This document shows positions 51,888-60,307 of a stretch of 64,000 nucleotides of DNA, piece after piece. The DNA is from an uncultured Allobosea sp. (lineage in GTDB: Bacteria; Pseudomonadota; Alphaproteobacteria; Rhizobiales; Beijerinckiaceae): positions 51,195 through 115,194 of the forward strand of contig NZ_CAMFKW010000011.1 in assembly GCF_945957345.1 (NCBI RefSeq), read 5' to 3'. The stretch's first letter is position 1; each line of letters opens with the position of its first letter. The notes below the pieces were generated by a model that worked only from the letters and a program-made list of their open reading frames with translations, ran no database searches and was not told where the DNA came from. The position numbers and the translations under genes are program-made.

Positions 51888-52963
51888 TGGCGGGTATCGA
51901 GCTTCAGGGGCTGGTCAAGCGCTACGGCAAGACGCAGGTCGTCCACAGCATCGACCTCGCCATCGAGGACGGCGAATTCGTCGTCTTCGTCGGTCCGTCC
52001 GGCTGCGGCAAATCGACGACGCTCCGCATGATCGCCGGCCTCGAGGAGATCGACGGCGGCACGATCACGATCGCTGATCGCCCTGTGAACCGGCTGGAGC
52101 CGAAGGAGCGGAACATCGCCATGGTGTTCCAGAACTACGCGATCTACCCGCATATGAGCGTCGCCGAGAATATCGGCTTCGGCCTCTATACGGCGAAGCT
52201 CGACAAGGCCGAGAAGCGCCGTCGCATCGAGGAAACGGCACGCATCCTCGGCCTCGAACCGCTGCTCGAACGCAAGCCTTCGGCATTGTCCGGCGGCCAG
52301 CGCCAGCGCGTCGCCATCGGCCGCGCCATGGTGCGCGATCCCTCTGCCTTCCTGTTCGACGAGCCGCTCTCCAATCTCGATGCGCAGTTGCGCGCCCAGA
52401 TGCGGCTGGAGATCAAGCGCCTGCACCAGCGGCTCGGCCGCACCATCGTCTTCGTCACCCATGACCAGGTCGAGGCGATGACGCTGGCCGACCGGATCGT
52501 GGTGATGCGCGACGGCCGCATCCTCCAGGTCGGCGCGCCGATGGAGCTTTACGAGAAGCCGGCGGACGTCTTCACCGCCCGCTTCATCGGCTCTCCGACG
52601 ATGAACATCCTGCCGGCCAGGACGACCACCGCCGATGGCAAGGCGGCGCTGGAGCTCGCGGGCAACAGCATCGCCCTGCCGCCCCGCCCGACGCCGCCTC
52701 CCGCCAACGTGCTGATCGGCGTGCGCCCACAGGAACTGCGCGTGCTCGCTCCCGGCGAAAGCGCCGATCTCGTCCTCACCGGCAAGGTCGCGGTGGTCGA
52801 GCCGCTTGGTTCGGAGAGCTTCGTCCATGTCGAGCATGGCGATGGCCTGATCCTCGCCTCGGCCTCTGCCAAGGCGCCGCCGGTCGTCGGCCATGAGGTT
52901 CGCCTCGGCGCCGGTATCGACGCCTTGCGCCTGTTCGACGCGGCGACCGAGCGCGCCCTATGA
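51887..52963 (+). CDS. Sugar ABC transporter ATP-binding protein (UgpC/MsmK-like)
   Basis: 358 residues. Walker A GPSGCGKST, Q-loop VFQNYAIYPHM, signature LSGGQRQR, Walker B FLFDEPLSNLD and switch His FVTHDQVEA; a C-terminal regulatory domain with FIGSPTMNILPA and GVRPQEL is typical of the MalK/UgpC group. It energises the importer encoded upstream. Unusually it lies after the lyase gene rather than next to the permeases, and overlaps the kinase gene by 4 nt, which ties transport and metabolism into one translational unit. Confidence 0.94.
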   Translation: MAGIELQGLVKRYGKTQVVHSIDLAIEDGEFVVFVGPSGCGKSTTLRMIAGLEEIDGGTITIADRPVNRLEPKERNIAMVFQNYAIYPHMSVAENIGFGLYTAKLDKAEKRRRIEETARILGLEPLLERKPSALSGGQRQRVAIGRAMVRDPSAFLFDEPLSNLDAQLRAQMRLEIKRLHQRLGRTIVFVTHDQVEAMTLADRIVVMRDGRILQVGAPMELYEKPADVFTARFIGSPTMNILPARTTTADGKAALELAGNSIALPPRPTPPPANVLIGVRPQELRVLAPGESADLVLTGKVAVVEPLGSESFVHVEHGDGLILASASAKAPPVVGHEVRLGAGIDALRLFDAATERAL

Positions 52964-53907
52964 GCGCCGGGCGCGACCTCGTCCTCAGCATCGGCCGGCT
53001 CTACTGCGACATCGTCTTCCGCGGGCTCGATGCGATGCCGCGCCTCGGCGAGGAACGCTTTGCCGAGAGCGTCGCGATCGTGCCGGGCGGCGGCGGCTTC
53101 ATCACGGCCGCCCATCTCGCCGCGCTCGGCCTGCGCGCCGGCCTGCTCGCCCGCATCGGCACGGACCCGCTCTCCGGCACGCTCGCGCCCGCGCTGGCCG
53201 ATAGCGGCGTCGATCTTCGCTGGCTCGAACGCACGCCCGAGGCCGGCCCGCAGCCGACCGTCGTCATGGTGCAGGACGGCGAGCGCGCTTTCCTGTCGCG
53301 GCGCGCCGGCAGCGCCCGCCCGGCGACGCTGGATGCGGCCCTCGCCGACCCCGCCGCGCGCCATCTCCACATCGCCGAATTCGCAACGCTCGCCGAAATC
53401 CCCGATCTGATCGAGACCGCGAAAGGCGCCGGCCTCACCGTCTCGCTCGATCCGAGCTGGGACGACGACTGGATCCGCCGGCCCGACCTGATCGAGCGCG
53501 CCGCGGGCGCCGATATCTTTCTGCCCAACGCCGCCGAAGCGCGCGCCATTGCGGGTTGCGATGACCTCGATGAAGCCGGAAGCCGCCTCGCCGGCCACTT
53601 CCCCGTCGTGGTGGTCAAGGACGGCGGCAACGGCGCACGGTTGTTCCAGCGCGGCAACGCCTTCCCGCTTCCCGCGCCCGAAGGCGGGCCGGTTCTCGAT
53701 ACGACCGGCGCCGGCGACGCCTTCAATGCCGGTTTCCTCGCCGCCTGGCTCGCCGGGCGCCCATCGCAGCAGGCCCTGGCCGAAGGCATCGCCTGCGGCA
53801 CCCTCTCGGTACGGTCGGTCGGCGGCGCCGGAACGCGGCTCGACCACACCGATGTCGACACCATGAGTCGAAACCTGCTGCGTAGTCACGACCGGATCGA
53901 TGCCTGA
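52960..53907 (+). CDS. PfkB-family carbohydrate kinase
   Basis: 315 residues. PfkB signatures: the N-terminal GGGGFITAAHLAALGLRAGL region and the C-terminal catalytic motif LDTTGAGDAFNAGFLAAW with the base Asp. NAAEAR and VVVKDGGNGA lie between them. The family phosphorylates sugars or sugar derivatives such as fructose, ribose, deoxygluconate or fructoselysine. Followed with an 8-nt overlap by a SIS-domain protein, the pair recalls the kinase/deglycase couples of Amadori-compound pathways (FrlD/FrlB, FraD/FraB). Exact substrate not predictable. Confidence 0.88.
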   Translation: MSAGRDLVLSIGRLYCDIVFRGLDAMPRLGEERFAESVAIVPGGGGFITAAHLAALGLRAGLLARIGTDPLSGTLAPALADSGVDLRWLERTPEAGPQPTVVMVQDGERAFLSRRAGSARPATLDAALADPAARHLHIAEFATLAEIPDLIETAKGAGLTVSLDPSWDDDWIRRPDLIERAAGADIFLPNAAEARAIAGCDDLDEAGSRLAGHFPVVVVKDGGNGARLFQRGNAFPLPAPEGGPVLDTTGAGDAFNAGFLAAWLAGRPSQQALAEGIACGTLSVRSVGGAGTRLDHTDVDTMSRNLLRSHDRIDA

Positions 53908-54925
53908 AGCTCTCCTCACCCGCGAGGCGGCGGAAGCGGCCGATGTCGCCGCTCGCCAGATCGCGATCAACGGCGAAGCCGTGGCGCTGCTCGGCGACCG
54001 CCTGCGCCGACGCAAGCCCGCCTTCATCGCGACCTGCGCCCGCGGATCCTCCGACCATGCCATGACCTATGGCAAGTATCTGCTGGAGCGGACGCTCGGC
54101 CTGCCCGTTGCCTCGCTTGGCCCAAGCCTGGCTTCCGTCTATCGTGGAGAGATCGACCTTTCCGGTGCGGTCTTCATCGCGGCCTCCCAATCCGGCCGTA
54201 GCCCGGACGCGCTGCAATTGACCGAAACGGCCAAGCGCGGCGGCGCGCTGACGATCGGCCTGATCAATGACATGCAATCGCCGCTCGCCGGACTGGTCGA
54301 TGTCGCCCTGCCCCTTGCCGCCGGTCCCGAAACCAGCGTTGCCGCGACCAAGAGCTTTATCGCCACCGGTATCGCGCTCCTGCATCTCACGGCCGCCTGG
54401 AGTTGCGAGCGCGACCTGTCCGATGCGCTGGTCCGGTCGCCCGAGTTGCTTCGGCAAGCCGGCCTCTGCGACTGGTCGCCCTTCTTCGGACATCTGAAGG
54501 ACGCGACCAGCCTCTATGTCATCGGCCGCGGTCTCAGCCTCGGCATCGCCCAGGAAATGGCGCTGAAGTTCAAGGAAACCTGCCGCATCCATGCCGAGGC
54601 CTTCAGCGCAGCGGAGGTGCTGCATGGCCCGCTGGCGCTGGTCGGGCCGGGCTTCCCGGCGTTGGTACTTGATCCCGCCGACGAGGGCAGCGACAGCACG
54701 CTCTCGGTCGCCCGCAGCTTCACGGCCCTCGGAGCAGATGTCGCCTATGCAAGCGCCGAAGTCGCGCCGGGCATCGCCTTGCCCGTGCCGTTGGAGACGC
54801 CCGCCGTGCTGATGCCGCTCCTGCAGGCGCGCGCCTTCTATGGCGGCATCGCTGCGCTGGCCAAGGCGCGCGGGCTCGACCCCGACCGGCCGCCTCACCT
54901 TCGCAAGGTCACGCAGACGCTGTAA
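53900..54925 (+). CDS. SIS-domain protein, sugar-phosphate deaminase/deglycase-like
   Basis: 341 residues with two SIS domains. CARGSSDHAMTYGKY, SQSGRSPDAL and GPETSVAATKSF lie in the first half, and VIGRGLSLGIAQEMALKFKE with AEAFSAAEVLHGPLAL in the second. This matches the isomerase half of GlmS, NagB-II-type glucosamine-6-phosphate deaminases and FrlB/FraB deglycases. No glutaminase domain is present, so it is not GlmS. It probably removes an amino group or amino acid from the sugar phosphate made by the PfkB kinase. It is the last tightly coupled gene of the ROK-controlled operon. Confidence 0.87.
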   Translation: MPEALLTREAAEAADVAARQIAINGEAVALLGDRLRRRKPAFIATCARGSSDHAMTYGKYLLERTLGLPVASLGPSLASVYRGEIDLSGAVFIAASQSGRSPDALQLTETAKRGGALTIGLINDMQSPLAGLVDVALPLAAGPETSVAATKSFIATGIALLHLTAAWSCERDLSDALVRSPELLRQAGLCDWSPFFGHLKDATSLYVIGRGLSLGIAQEMALKFKETCRIHAEAFSAAEVLHGPLALVGPGFPALVLDPADEGSDSTLSVARSFTALGADVAYASAEVAPGIALPVPLETPAVLMPLLQARAFYGGIAALAKARGLDPDRPPHLRKVTQTL

Positions 54926-55010
54926 GCGCCGGCCGGGTACCGGGCGAGGTTCCATTGAGACGCAGCGTGCTCTAGATCTGGCTCAGACCCACGCCCTGGA
55001 TCGTCAGCTC

Positions 55011-55397
55011 ATGAAACAGCCGCTCACGCCCGCTTCGCTCGCCCCGCCCTTCGGGCAGTACTCCCATGGCATGAAGGCCGATGCGCAAGGTGTCCTCGTC
55101 ACCTCCGGCCAGCTCGGCATCAACAGCGACGGCAGCGTCCCTGAGGATGCCGGCGCGCAGGCCCGCATCTGCTTCGAGAGCATCGCCGCGATCCTGCGGC
55201 AGGGCGGCCTGTCGATGACGGATATCGTGCGCCTCAACGCCTTCGTGACCGACCGCAAGCATATGCCGGCCTATATGAAAGCGCGCGACGTGGCTTTGGC
55301 CGATTGCCCGGTCAAGCCCGCCTCGACGCTGGTGATCGTCTCCGGCTTCAGCCGGCCGGAATTCCTGGTCGAGGTCGAGGCGACGGCCGTCTACTGA
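55011..55397 (+). CDS. RidA-family protein
   Basis: 128 residues from ATG 55011. Family features: PPFGQYSHGMKA, GVLVTSGQLGINSDGSVPED, VRLNAFVTDRKHMPAYM, and the end STLVIVSGFSRPEFLVEVEA. The usual catalytic Arg position is occupied within KPASTLV rather than a PARxxV-type sequence, so deaminase activity is less certain than for the RidA at 45488. It lies 85 nt after the SIS gene and may be read through from that operon, where an imine intermediate is expected. It converges with the amino-acid importer ATPase. Confidence 0.82.
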   Translation: MKQPLTPASLAPPFGQYSHGMKADAQGVLVTSGQLGINSDGSVPEDAGAQARICFESIAAILRQGGLSMTDIVRLNAFVTDRKHMPAYMKARDVALADCPVKPASTLVIVSGFSRPEFLVEVEATAVY

Positions 55398-55421
55398 ACC
55401 CGCCGCCCCTCTCGCGGGCGC

Positions 55422-56153
55422 TCAGTGAGCGCCAGCTTTGACGAAATTGGCGAGCTCCGGCGTCTGCGGATTGGCGAAGAGTTCCTTCGACGGCCCGCTC
55501 TCCCAGATCAGGCCCTGGTGCATGAAGACGGTGGTATCCGCGACAGTGCGCGCGAAATTCATCTCATGCGTCACCAGCAGCATGGTCATGCCGCCCTTCG
55601 CGAGCTTCTCCATGACAAGCAGCACTTCTCCAGTGAGCTCCGGATCGAGCGCCGAGGTCACCTCGTCGAACAGCATGACCTTGGGCTGCATCGCCAGAGA
55701 ACGGGCGATCGCGACGCGCTGCTGCTGGCCGCCCGAGAGGTTGTCCGGGTAGCTGTCGAACTTCTCGGAGAGGCCGACCTGCGCCAGCACCTCCTTGGCG
55801 AGTACCAAGGCCTGCGCCTGCGGCACATTCTTGGTGATGCGCGGCGAGAGCATGATGTTCTGCCCCACCGTGAGATGCGGGAACAGGTTGTAGCTCTGGA
55901 AGACGATGCCGACATCCTTGCGCAATTCGCGCAGCTTCGTCGGATCTTGGGTCATCGTATGGCCGGCGACCTCGATCTTGCCGGCGTGGAAGGTCTCTAG
56001 GCCGTTGATGCAGCGCAGCAGCGTCGACTTGCCCGAGCCCGAGCGGCCGATGATCGCGACGACCTGCCCGGCATCGACGCTGAGCGAGACGCCTTTCAGC
56101 ACTTCGAGAGCGCCGAAGCGCTTGTGGATGCCTTCAATGAGAACGGCTGGCAT
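55422..56153 (-). CDS. Polar amino-acid ABC transporter ATP-binding protein (GlnQ/HisP-like)
   Basis: 243 residues, full length for this class. Walker A GRSGSGKST, Q-loop VFQSYNLFPHLTV, signature LSGGQQQR, Walker B VMLFDEVTSALDPE and switch His LVTHEMNFA. It drives the importer made with the two permeases and binding protein encoded upstream on the minus strand, and overlaps the second permease gene by 20 nt. It is the last gene of the GntR-headed unit. Confidence 0.94.
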   Translation of the reverse strand: MPAVLIEGIHKRFGALEVLKGVSLSVDAGQVVAIIGRSGSGKSTLLRCINGLETFHAGKIEVAGHTMTQDPTKLRELRKDVGIVFQSYNLFPHLTVGQNIMLSPRITKNVPQAQALVLAKEVLAQVGLSEKFDSYPDNLSGGQQQRVAIARSLAMQPKVMLFDEVTSALDPELTGEVLLVMEKLAKGGMTMLLVTHEMNFARTVADTTVFMHQGLIWESGPSKELFANPQTPELANFVKAGAH

Positions 56154-56787
56154 TCATCACCTTTTCGAGATGGCGGCTGAGCCGGGAGAGCGGGAAGCAG
56201 ATCGCGAAATAGATTGCCCCGACCAGCGTGAAGATCTGGAAGGCCTGGTAGGTCGCGTTGTTGACCAGCATGCCAGCGCGCATCAGGTCTACGAAGCCGA
56301 CGACCTGCACGATCGAGGTGTTCTTCACGAGCTGGACCAGGAAGCCGACCGTCGGCGGCAGCGAGATGCGGATCGCCTGCGGCAGGATGACATGGCGGTA
56401 GGTCTGCGCGGTCGTATGTGCCAGCGAGGCCGAGGCCTCCCATTGCTGGCGCGGCACGGATTCGATCGAACCGCGCCAGATCTCGGCGAGATAGGCCGAG
56501 ACATAGATCGACAGCGAGGCCGAGGCCGCGAGGAAGGGCGGCAGTTCGATGCCCAGCGCCGAGAGCCCGTAGTAGCTCATGAACAGCACCATCAGCACCG
56601 GGATCGACTGGATCACCAGGATGTAGCCGGCCGCGAAGCGGCGCAGCCAACGCAGCCGCGACAGGCGCATGATCGCGAAAGCGCCGCCGAGAATGCTGCC
56701 GATGAAGAAGGCGATCGCGGTCAGCGCCAGCGTCCAGCCGGCGGAGCGCAGAATGAAGAGGGCCTCTGGCCAACCGAAGGTCTGCAT
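56134..56787 (-). CDS. Amino-acid ABC transporter permease (HisM/GlnP-like)
   Basis: 217 residues from ATG 56787; the longer open frame reaches into the other permease and is not used. About five hydrophobic segments, with IQSIPVLMVLFMSYYGLS and the EAA loop EASASLAHTTAQTYRHVILP followed by KNTSIVQVVG, all typical of polar amino-acid permeases. It forms a heterodimer with the 56787-57479 product, with which it shares one base. Confidence 0.92.
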   Translation of the reverse strand: MQTFGWPEALFILRSAGWTLALTAIAFFIGSILGGAFAIMRLSRLRWLRRFAAGYILVIQSIPVLMVLFMSYYGLSALGIELPPFLAASASLSIYVSAYLAEIWRGSIESVPRQQWEASASLAHTTAQTYRHVILPQAIRISLPPTVGFLVQLVKNTSIVQVVGFVDLMRAGMLVNNATYQAFQIFTLVGAIYFAICFPLSRLSRHLEKVMNASRSH

Positions 56788-57479
56788 CAGGCGGCCTCCC
56801 CATGCGCTTCGGTGAGGCGGGCAAGGCCCGACACCTGCGGGAAGAGCTTCCGGCCGAGCCAGTTCAGGAAGAGTTTGAACGAGAGCGCCAGCACGAGATA
56901 CAGCACGGTGACGACGATATAGGTCTCGAACGAGCGGAACGTATCCTGCTCGATGATCGCCGCCGTGCCCGACAATTCCTGCACCGAGACGAAGGAGCAG
57001 ATACTGGAGGCCAGCATCATCAGCACGAACTGGCTCGACAGCGCCGGCCAGACCCGGGCGAAAGCCGGCTGCAGCACGACATGCTTCAGGACCTGCCATT
57101 TCGTCATGGCGAGCGCCAAGCCTGCCTCGATCTGCGATTTATGGATGGAGTCGACACCGGCGCGGATGATCTCGGTGGCATAGGCCGCGAGATTGAGCGT
57201 CATCGCCAGGACCGAGGCTTCGAGCCCGTTGAGCCGGATGCCGAGCTGCGGCAACCCGAAGAAGATCATGAAGAGCTGCACCAGGAACGGCGTGTTGCGC
57301 ATCAGCTCGACATAGGCGTCGACGACATAGCCGGCCCAGCTCCCGGCGAGGCTGCGCAGCGCGGTCATCGCCGTCGCCAGCACGAGGCCGAGCGCGATCG
57401 CGACGAAGGACAGCGCGATCGTCAGCCAGACCCCATTGAGGATCATCGGCCATTTGGAAAAGACGTCTTGGAAGAGCAA
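56787..57479 (-). CDS. Amino-acid ABC transporter permease (HisQ/GlnP-like)
   Basis: 230 residues. It has VELMRNTPFLVQLFMIFFGL, the EAA loop EAGLALAMTKWQVLKHVVLQ and a SSICSFVSVQELSG segment. Translation probably starts at TTG 57479, because AAGGAG sits 7 nt before it; the first in-frame ATG would remove the start of the first hydrophobic segment. It follows the binding protein gene across a gap containing two hairpins. Confidence 0.92.
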   Translation of the reverse strand: MLFQDVFSKWPMILNGVWLTIALSFVAIALGLVLATAMTALRSLAGSWAGYVVDAYVELMRNTPFLVQLFMIFFGLPQLGIRLNGLEASVLAMTLNLAAYATEIIRAGVDSIHKSQIEAGLALAMTKWQVLKHVVLQPAFARVWPALSSQFVLMMLASSICSFVSVQELSGTAAIIEQDTFRSFETYIVVTVLYLVLALSFKLFLNWLGRKLFPQVSGLARLTEAHGEAA

Positions 57480-57518
57480 CGGCGCGCTCCTTCGTCCGGG
57501 AGGGTCGACGAGGGGTCG

Positions 57519-57543
57519 CCGGCGCGCTCATGCTGCGCGCCGG
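57519..57543. terminator. Perfect 9-bp hairpin between binding protein and permease
   Basis: CCGGCGCGC (57519-57527) and GCGCGCCGG (57535-57543) pair perfectly with a 7-nt loop. A second dyad, GATCCGA (57554-57560) with TCGGATC (57582-57588), overlaps the binding protein's stop codon. Such structures commonly stabilise the abundant binding-protein mRNA and reduce read-through into the permeases. Confidence 0.5.
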
Positions 57544-57586
57544 GACATCAGCGGATCCGATCGGAAGACCCGATCAGGACGTCGGA

Positions 57587-58384
57587 TCAGAAGGTCGGCA
57601 GCGGCGGCAGCGGGCTGCCGACCCACTTCTGGGCGATCGCGTCGAGCTCGCCGTTCTGCTTGACATAGTAGATGAAGTTGTTGAGCCACTGGCGCAGCTC
57701 ATAGGCGTCCTTGCGCATGGTCATCGAGTTCGGCTGCACGCCGAAGACGAACTTGAGTTCGGTCTCGGTCTCGCCGCGCGCCTTCATCGCCGCATTGGCC
57801 TGCGCGTCCGGGCCGGCAATGGCCTGGACCTGGCCGGAGAACAGCGCCTGCATCGTGGTGGCGTCGTCCTCGAAGCGCAGGATGGTGAGGTTCAGTTCCT
57901 TCTCGCGGTTGGTGAACTCGCGCTCGACGCTGGAGCCGCGGTTGACACCGACCTTCATGCCCTTGAGATCAGCCCAGGTCTTGATGGCGACGCCCTTCTT
58001 CGCATAGACGCCGGTCTGGAAGGCGCTGTAGGGGATCGAGAACATCACCGCCTTGGCGCGCTCCGGCGTCGGGGCCAGCGTCGCGACAAGGAAGTCGACC
58101 TTGTTGGCTTCCAGCGCGGGAATGCGGGCCGGCGGCGTCAGCTGCACCATCTCGACCTTCACGCCGAGATATTTGCCGATCAGCGCGATGACGTCGGCAT
58201 CGTAGCCGATGGCGTTACCCTGCGAGTCGACCGAGCCGTAAGGGGGGGCGCCGATCAGCACGCCGATCTTCACCGAGCCGCGCTTGATGATGTCGGTGAC
58301 CGTCTGGGCCGAGGCCTGGCTGGCGGCAAGCAGGCCGGCGCCGAGCGCCAGCGCCATGCCGGCAATCTTGAGATGCTTGAGCAT
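57587..58384 (-). CDS. Amino-acid ABC transporter substrate-binding protein
   Basis: 265 residues from ATG 58384; a GTG two codons earlier is possible. A signal peptide (ALALGAGLLAASQASA-QT) precedes the SBP_bac_3 domain: IGVLIGAPPYGSVDSQGNA, GYDADVIALIGKYLGVKVEM, KVDFLVATLAPTPERAK, GMKVGVNRGSSVE. It captures an amino acid or related anion. A D-2-hydroxyacid dehydrogenase encoded 94 nt upstream suggests a related keto or hydroxy acid may be processed. Confidence 0.92.
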   Translation of the reverse strand: MLKHLKIAGMALALGAGLLAASQASAQTVTDIIKRGSVKIGVLIGAPPYGSVDSQGNAIGYDADVIALIGKYLGVKVEMVQLTPPARIPALEANKVDFLVATLAPTPERAKAVMFSIPYSAFQTGVYAKKGVAIKTWADLKGMKVGVNRGSSVEREFTNREKELNLTILRFEDDATTMQALFSGQVQAIAGPDAQANAAMKARGETETELKFVFGVQPNSMTMRKDAYELRQWLNNFIYYVKQNGELDAIAQKWVGSPLPPLPTF

Positions 58385-58478
58385 TTTCACCTGGTGTCTC
58401 CTCTGCTGCGGCAGCGCCGCTTGTCGTGGCCCGGCTTCTTCTGGCCGGTTGTTGAAGAACCTGATTGCGCCGGCAGCG

Positions 58479-59456
58479 TCAGGCGCCGGGGCGCACGACA
58501 TTGACGAGCGGCTCGCCGGCGAAGCGGCGCTTGATATTGTCGGCAATGACCCCCTGCCGGCGGCTGATCGTGCCGCTCGTCCATCCGGACATATGCGGCG
58601 TCATTAAAACGTTTGAAAGCTCGTGGAAAGGCAGATTTGCAGGCAGGGGCGTGCTGTCCCCAGCGCTGGGATAGCGATACCAGGTGTCGATGATCGCCCC
58701 ACCGATCCGACCGGTCTTCAGGGCGTCGAACAGCGCCTGCTCGTCGATGGTCGGGCCGCGCCCGACATTGATCACGACGGCATTCGGCCGCATCGCCGCG
58801 AAGGCGGCCGCGCCGACGATGCCCTTGGTCTCCGCGGTGAACGGCACGGAGACGACGACGACATCGACCGAGCCGCAGAATTCCGCGAGCGCATCGAGCG
58901 TGAAGGCGCGGTCGACCAGGGTCGAGGTCGGCACGGCGCTGCGATTGGCGACATGCACCTTCATCTCGAAGGACTTGGCCCGCGCCGCGATGGCCTTGCC
59001 GATATGGCCGAAGCCGAGGAGGCCGATGGTCTGGCCGGCGATCTCGCCATGGACGCGCTCGGGCGCGCCGGCCCAATAAGCCCAATCGCCCTGGCGCAGG
59101 CGCCGGTCGGCATCGGCCAGCGGCACGTTGCGCGCCAGCAGCGCCGCCATGACATATTCCGCGATCGCCTGCTCATGGCCGAAGCAGTTGCAGACGGCGG
59201 CCGAGGCTGGCAGCGCCGCGAGATCGACCATGTCGTAGCCGGCACCCGGCACATGGAAGAGCTTGAGCCCGGCGGGTTGCGGCAGGCCGGCATCGAACTT
59301 CACACCGATGATGACCTCGGCCTCGGCATAGGCCCTCTGATCGGCACCCTCTTCGAGATGGTCGGGCAGGAGCCGGATCTCGGCCTTGTCGCCGACCAGC
59401 CCGGCGAAGCCGTGGCTGAAGGAGGCGGCGTTCTCGCCGTGGAAGACAATGCGCAT
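58479..59456 (-). CDS. D-2-hydroxyacid dehydrogenase family protein
   Basis: 325 residues. The NAD-binding loop LLGFGHIGKAIAARA, the substrate-binding Arg in VVINVGRGPTIDEQ and the catalytic His in LMTPHMSGWTSG are present. The catalytic Glu normally found in the DVFxxEP segment seems replaced by Tyr (IIDTWYRYP), as happens in some branches of this family. It would reduce a 2-oxo acid or oxidise a D-2-hydroxy acid in the cytoplasm. It lies 19 nt after the GntR gene and upstream of the amino-acid importer, so all are probably one transcription unit. Confidence 0.87.
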   Translation of the reverse strand: MRIVFHGENAASFSHGFAGLVGDKAEIRLLPDHLEEGADQRAYAEAEVIIGVKFDAGLPQPAGLKLFHVPGAGYDMVDLAALPASAAVCNCFGHEQAIAEYVMAALLARNVPLADADRRLRQGDWAYWAGAPERVHGEIAGQTIGLLGFGHIGKAIAARAKSFEMKVHVANRSAVPTSTLVDRAFTLDALAEFCGSVDVVVVSVPFTAETKGIVGAAAFAAMRPNAVVINVGRGPTIDEQALFDALKTGRIGGAIIDTWYRYPSAGDSTPLPANLPFHELSNVLMTPHMSGWTSGTISRRQGVIADNIKRRFAGEPLVNVVRPGA

Positions 59457-59475
59457 GGTCCGGTAATCCCTTCCG

Positions 59476-60231
59476 TCAGATCTTCAGCAGCGGCTCGACC
59501 CTGCAATCCAGCAGGGACGGGTCGATCACCGCTTCCATCTCGTCGAACATGCCGTCCACGAAGCCGATCAGCGCATCGGAGGCGGCGACCGCCTCATCCG
59601 CCCGGCGCGCCGCAATGGCGTTCAGCACCGCGATATGGTGGTCGATCGAAACCGCGAGGCCGACCCGCTGCGGCATGGCGCTGTGGTAGATGAAACCGAT
59701 GCGCCGGAAGATCGTGTGCAGCGGGCGCAAGGTGTGCTGAAGGAAAGGCTCGGCCGCAGCGGAGAGCACAGTCTCGTCGATGCGACGGTCCAGCGTGTTG
59801 AACTCGGCCAAGCTCAGGCTGTCCCTGCGTTCGCGCAGCAGGCGCTCGATATGCAGGAGTTGGTTGCGATGGGAGGGGCCGGCCCGCTCGGCCGCGAGCC
59901 CGATGACGAAGCGTTCGAGATCGCGGCGCAGCCGCAGCAGCACGCGCTCACGCGCCAGGTCGATCGGCGCAACCTGCAAACCGTGCCGCGGGCGGATGAC
60001 GATCAGCGTATCCGCCGCCAGCCTATTGACGGCGTGATGGACCGGCGTGCGGCCATAGCCGGTCATGTCCTGAAGGTCCTGCAGCGACAGGAAGCGGCCC
60101 GGCGGCAATTCGCAGGTGATCAGCAGCGCCTCGATGCGCTCATAGGCGAGTTCGAACAGGTTGACGCGGTTGCGCCGCTTCGGCGCAGGCGTATCCTCGG
60201 CCTGTCGGGGTTGGACCGCGCTGTGCGCCAT
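59476..60231 (-). CDS. GntR-family (FadR/FCD type) transcriptional regulator
   Basis: 251 residues from ATG 60231, chosen because GAGGAGG lies 8 nt before it; a GTG 12 codons earlier is open but lacks a ribosome site. The winged helix (ELAYERIEALLITCELPPGR, LQDLQDMTGYGRTPVHHAVN, RLAADTLIVIRPRHGLQVAP) is followed by an all-helical domain of the FCD type (DLERFVIGLAAERAGPSHR). It heads the operon for a hydroxyacid dehydrogenase and an amino-acid importer and probably controls it through the palindrome at 60292-60307. Confidence 0.9.
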   Translation of the reverse strand: MAHSAVQPRQAEDTPAPKRRNRVNLFELAYERIEALLITCELPPGRFLSLQDLQDMTGYGRTPVHHAVNRLAADTLIVIRPRHGLQVAPIDLARERVLLRLRRDLERFVIGLAAERAGPSHRNQLLHIERLLRERRDSLSLAEFNTLDRRIDETVLSAAAEPFLQHTLRPLHTIFRRIGFIYHSAMPQRVGLAVSIDHHIAVLNAIAARRADEAVAASDALIGFVDGMFDEMEAVIDPSLLDCRVEPLLKI

Positions 60232-60291
60232 CCCGGTTTCCTCCTCAAGGGCGCTCTTGACCGGCACTCATTAGAAGGAAGCGTAGACATG

Positions 60292-60307
60292 TTGTGAAAT
60301 TTTACAA
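60292..60307. promoter_or_regulatory. 16-bp near-perfect palindrome upstream of the GntR gene (candidate operator)
   Basis: TTGTGAAATTTTACAA differs from its reverse complement at one symmetrical pair only. It is AT-rich in a GC-rich setting, about 60 nt upstream of the GntR start, as expected for an autoregulatory site. FadR-type proteins often bind TTGT...ACAA dyads. Confidence 0.55.
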
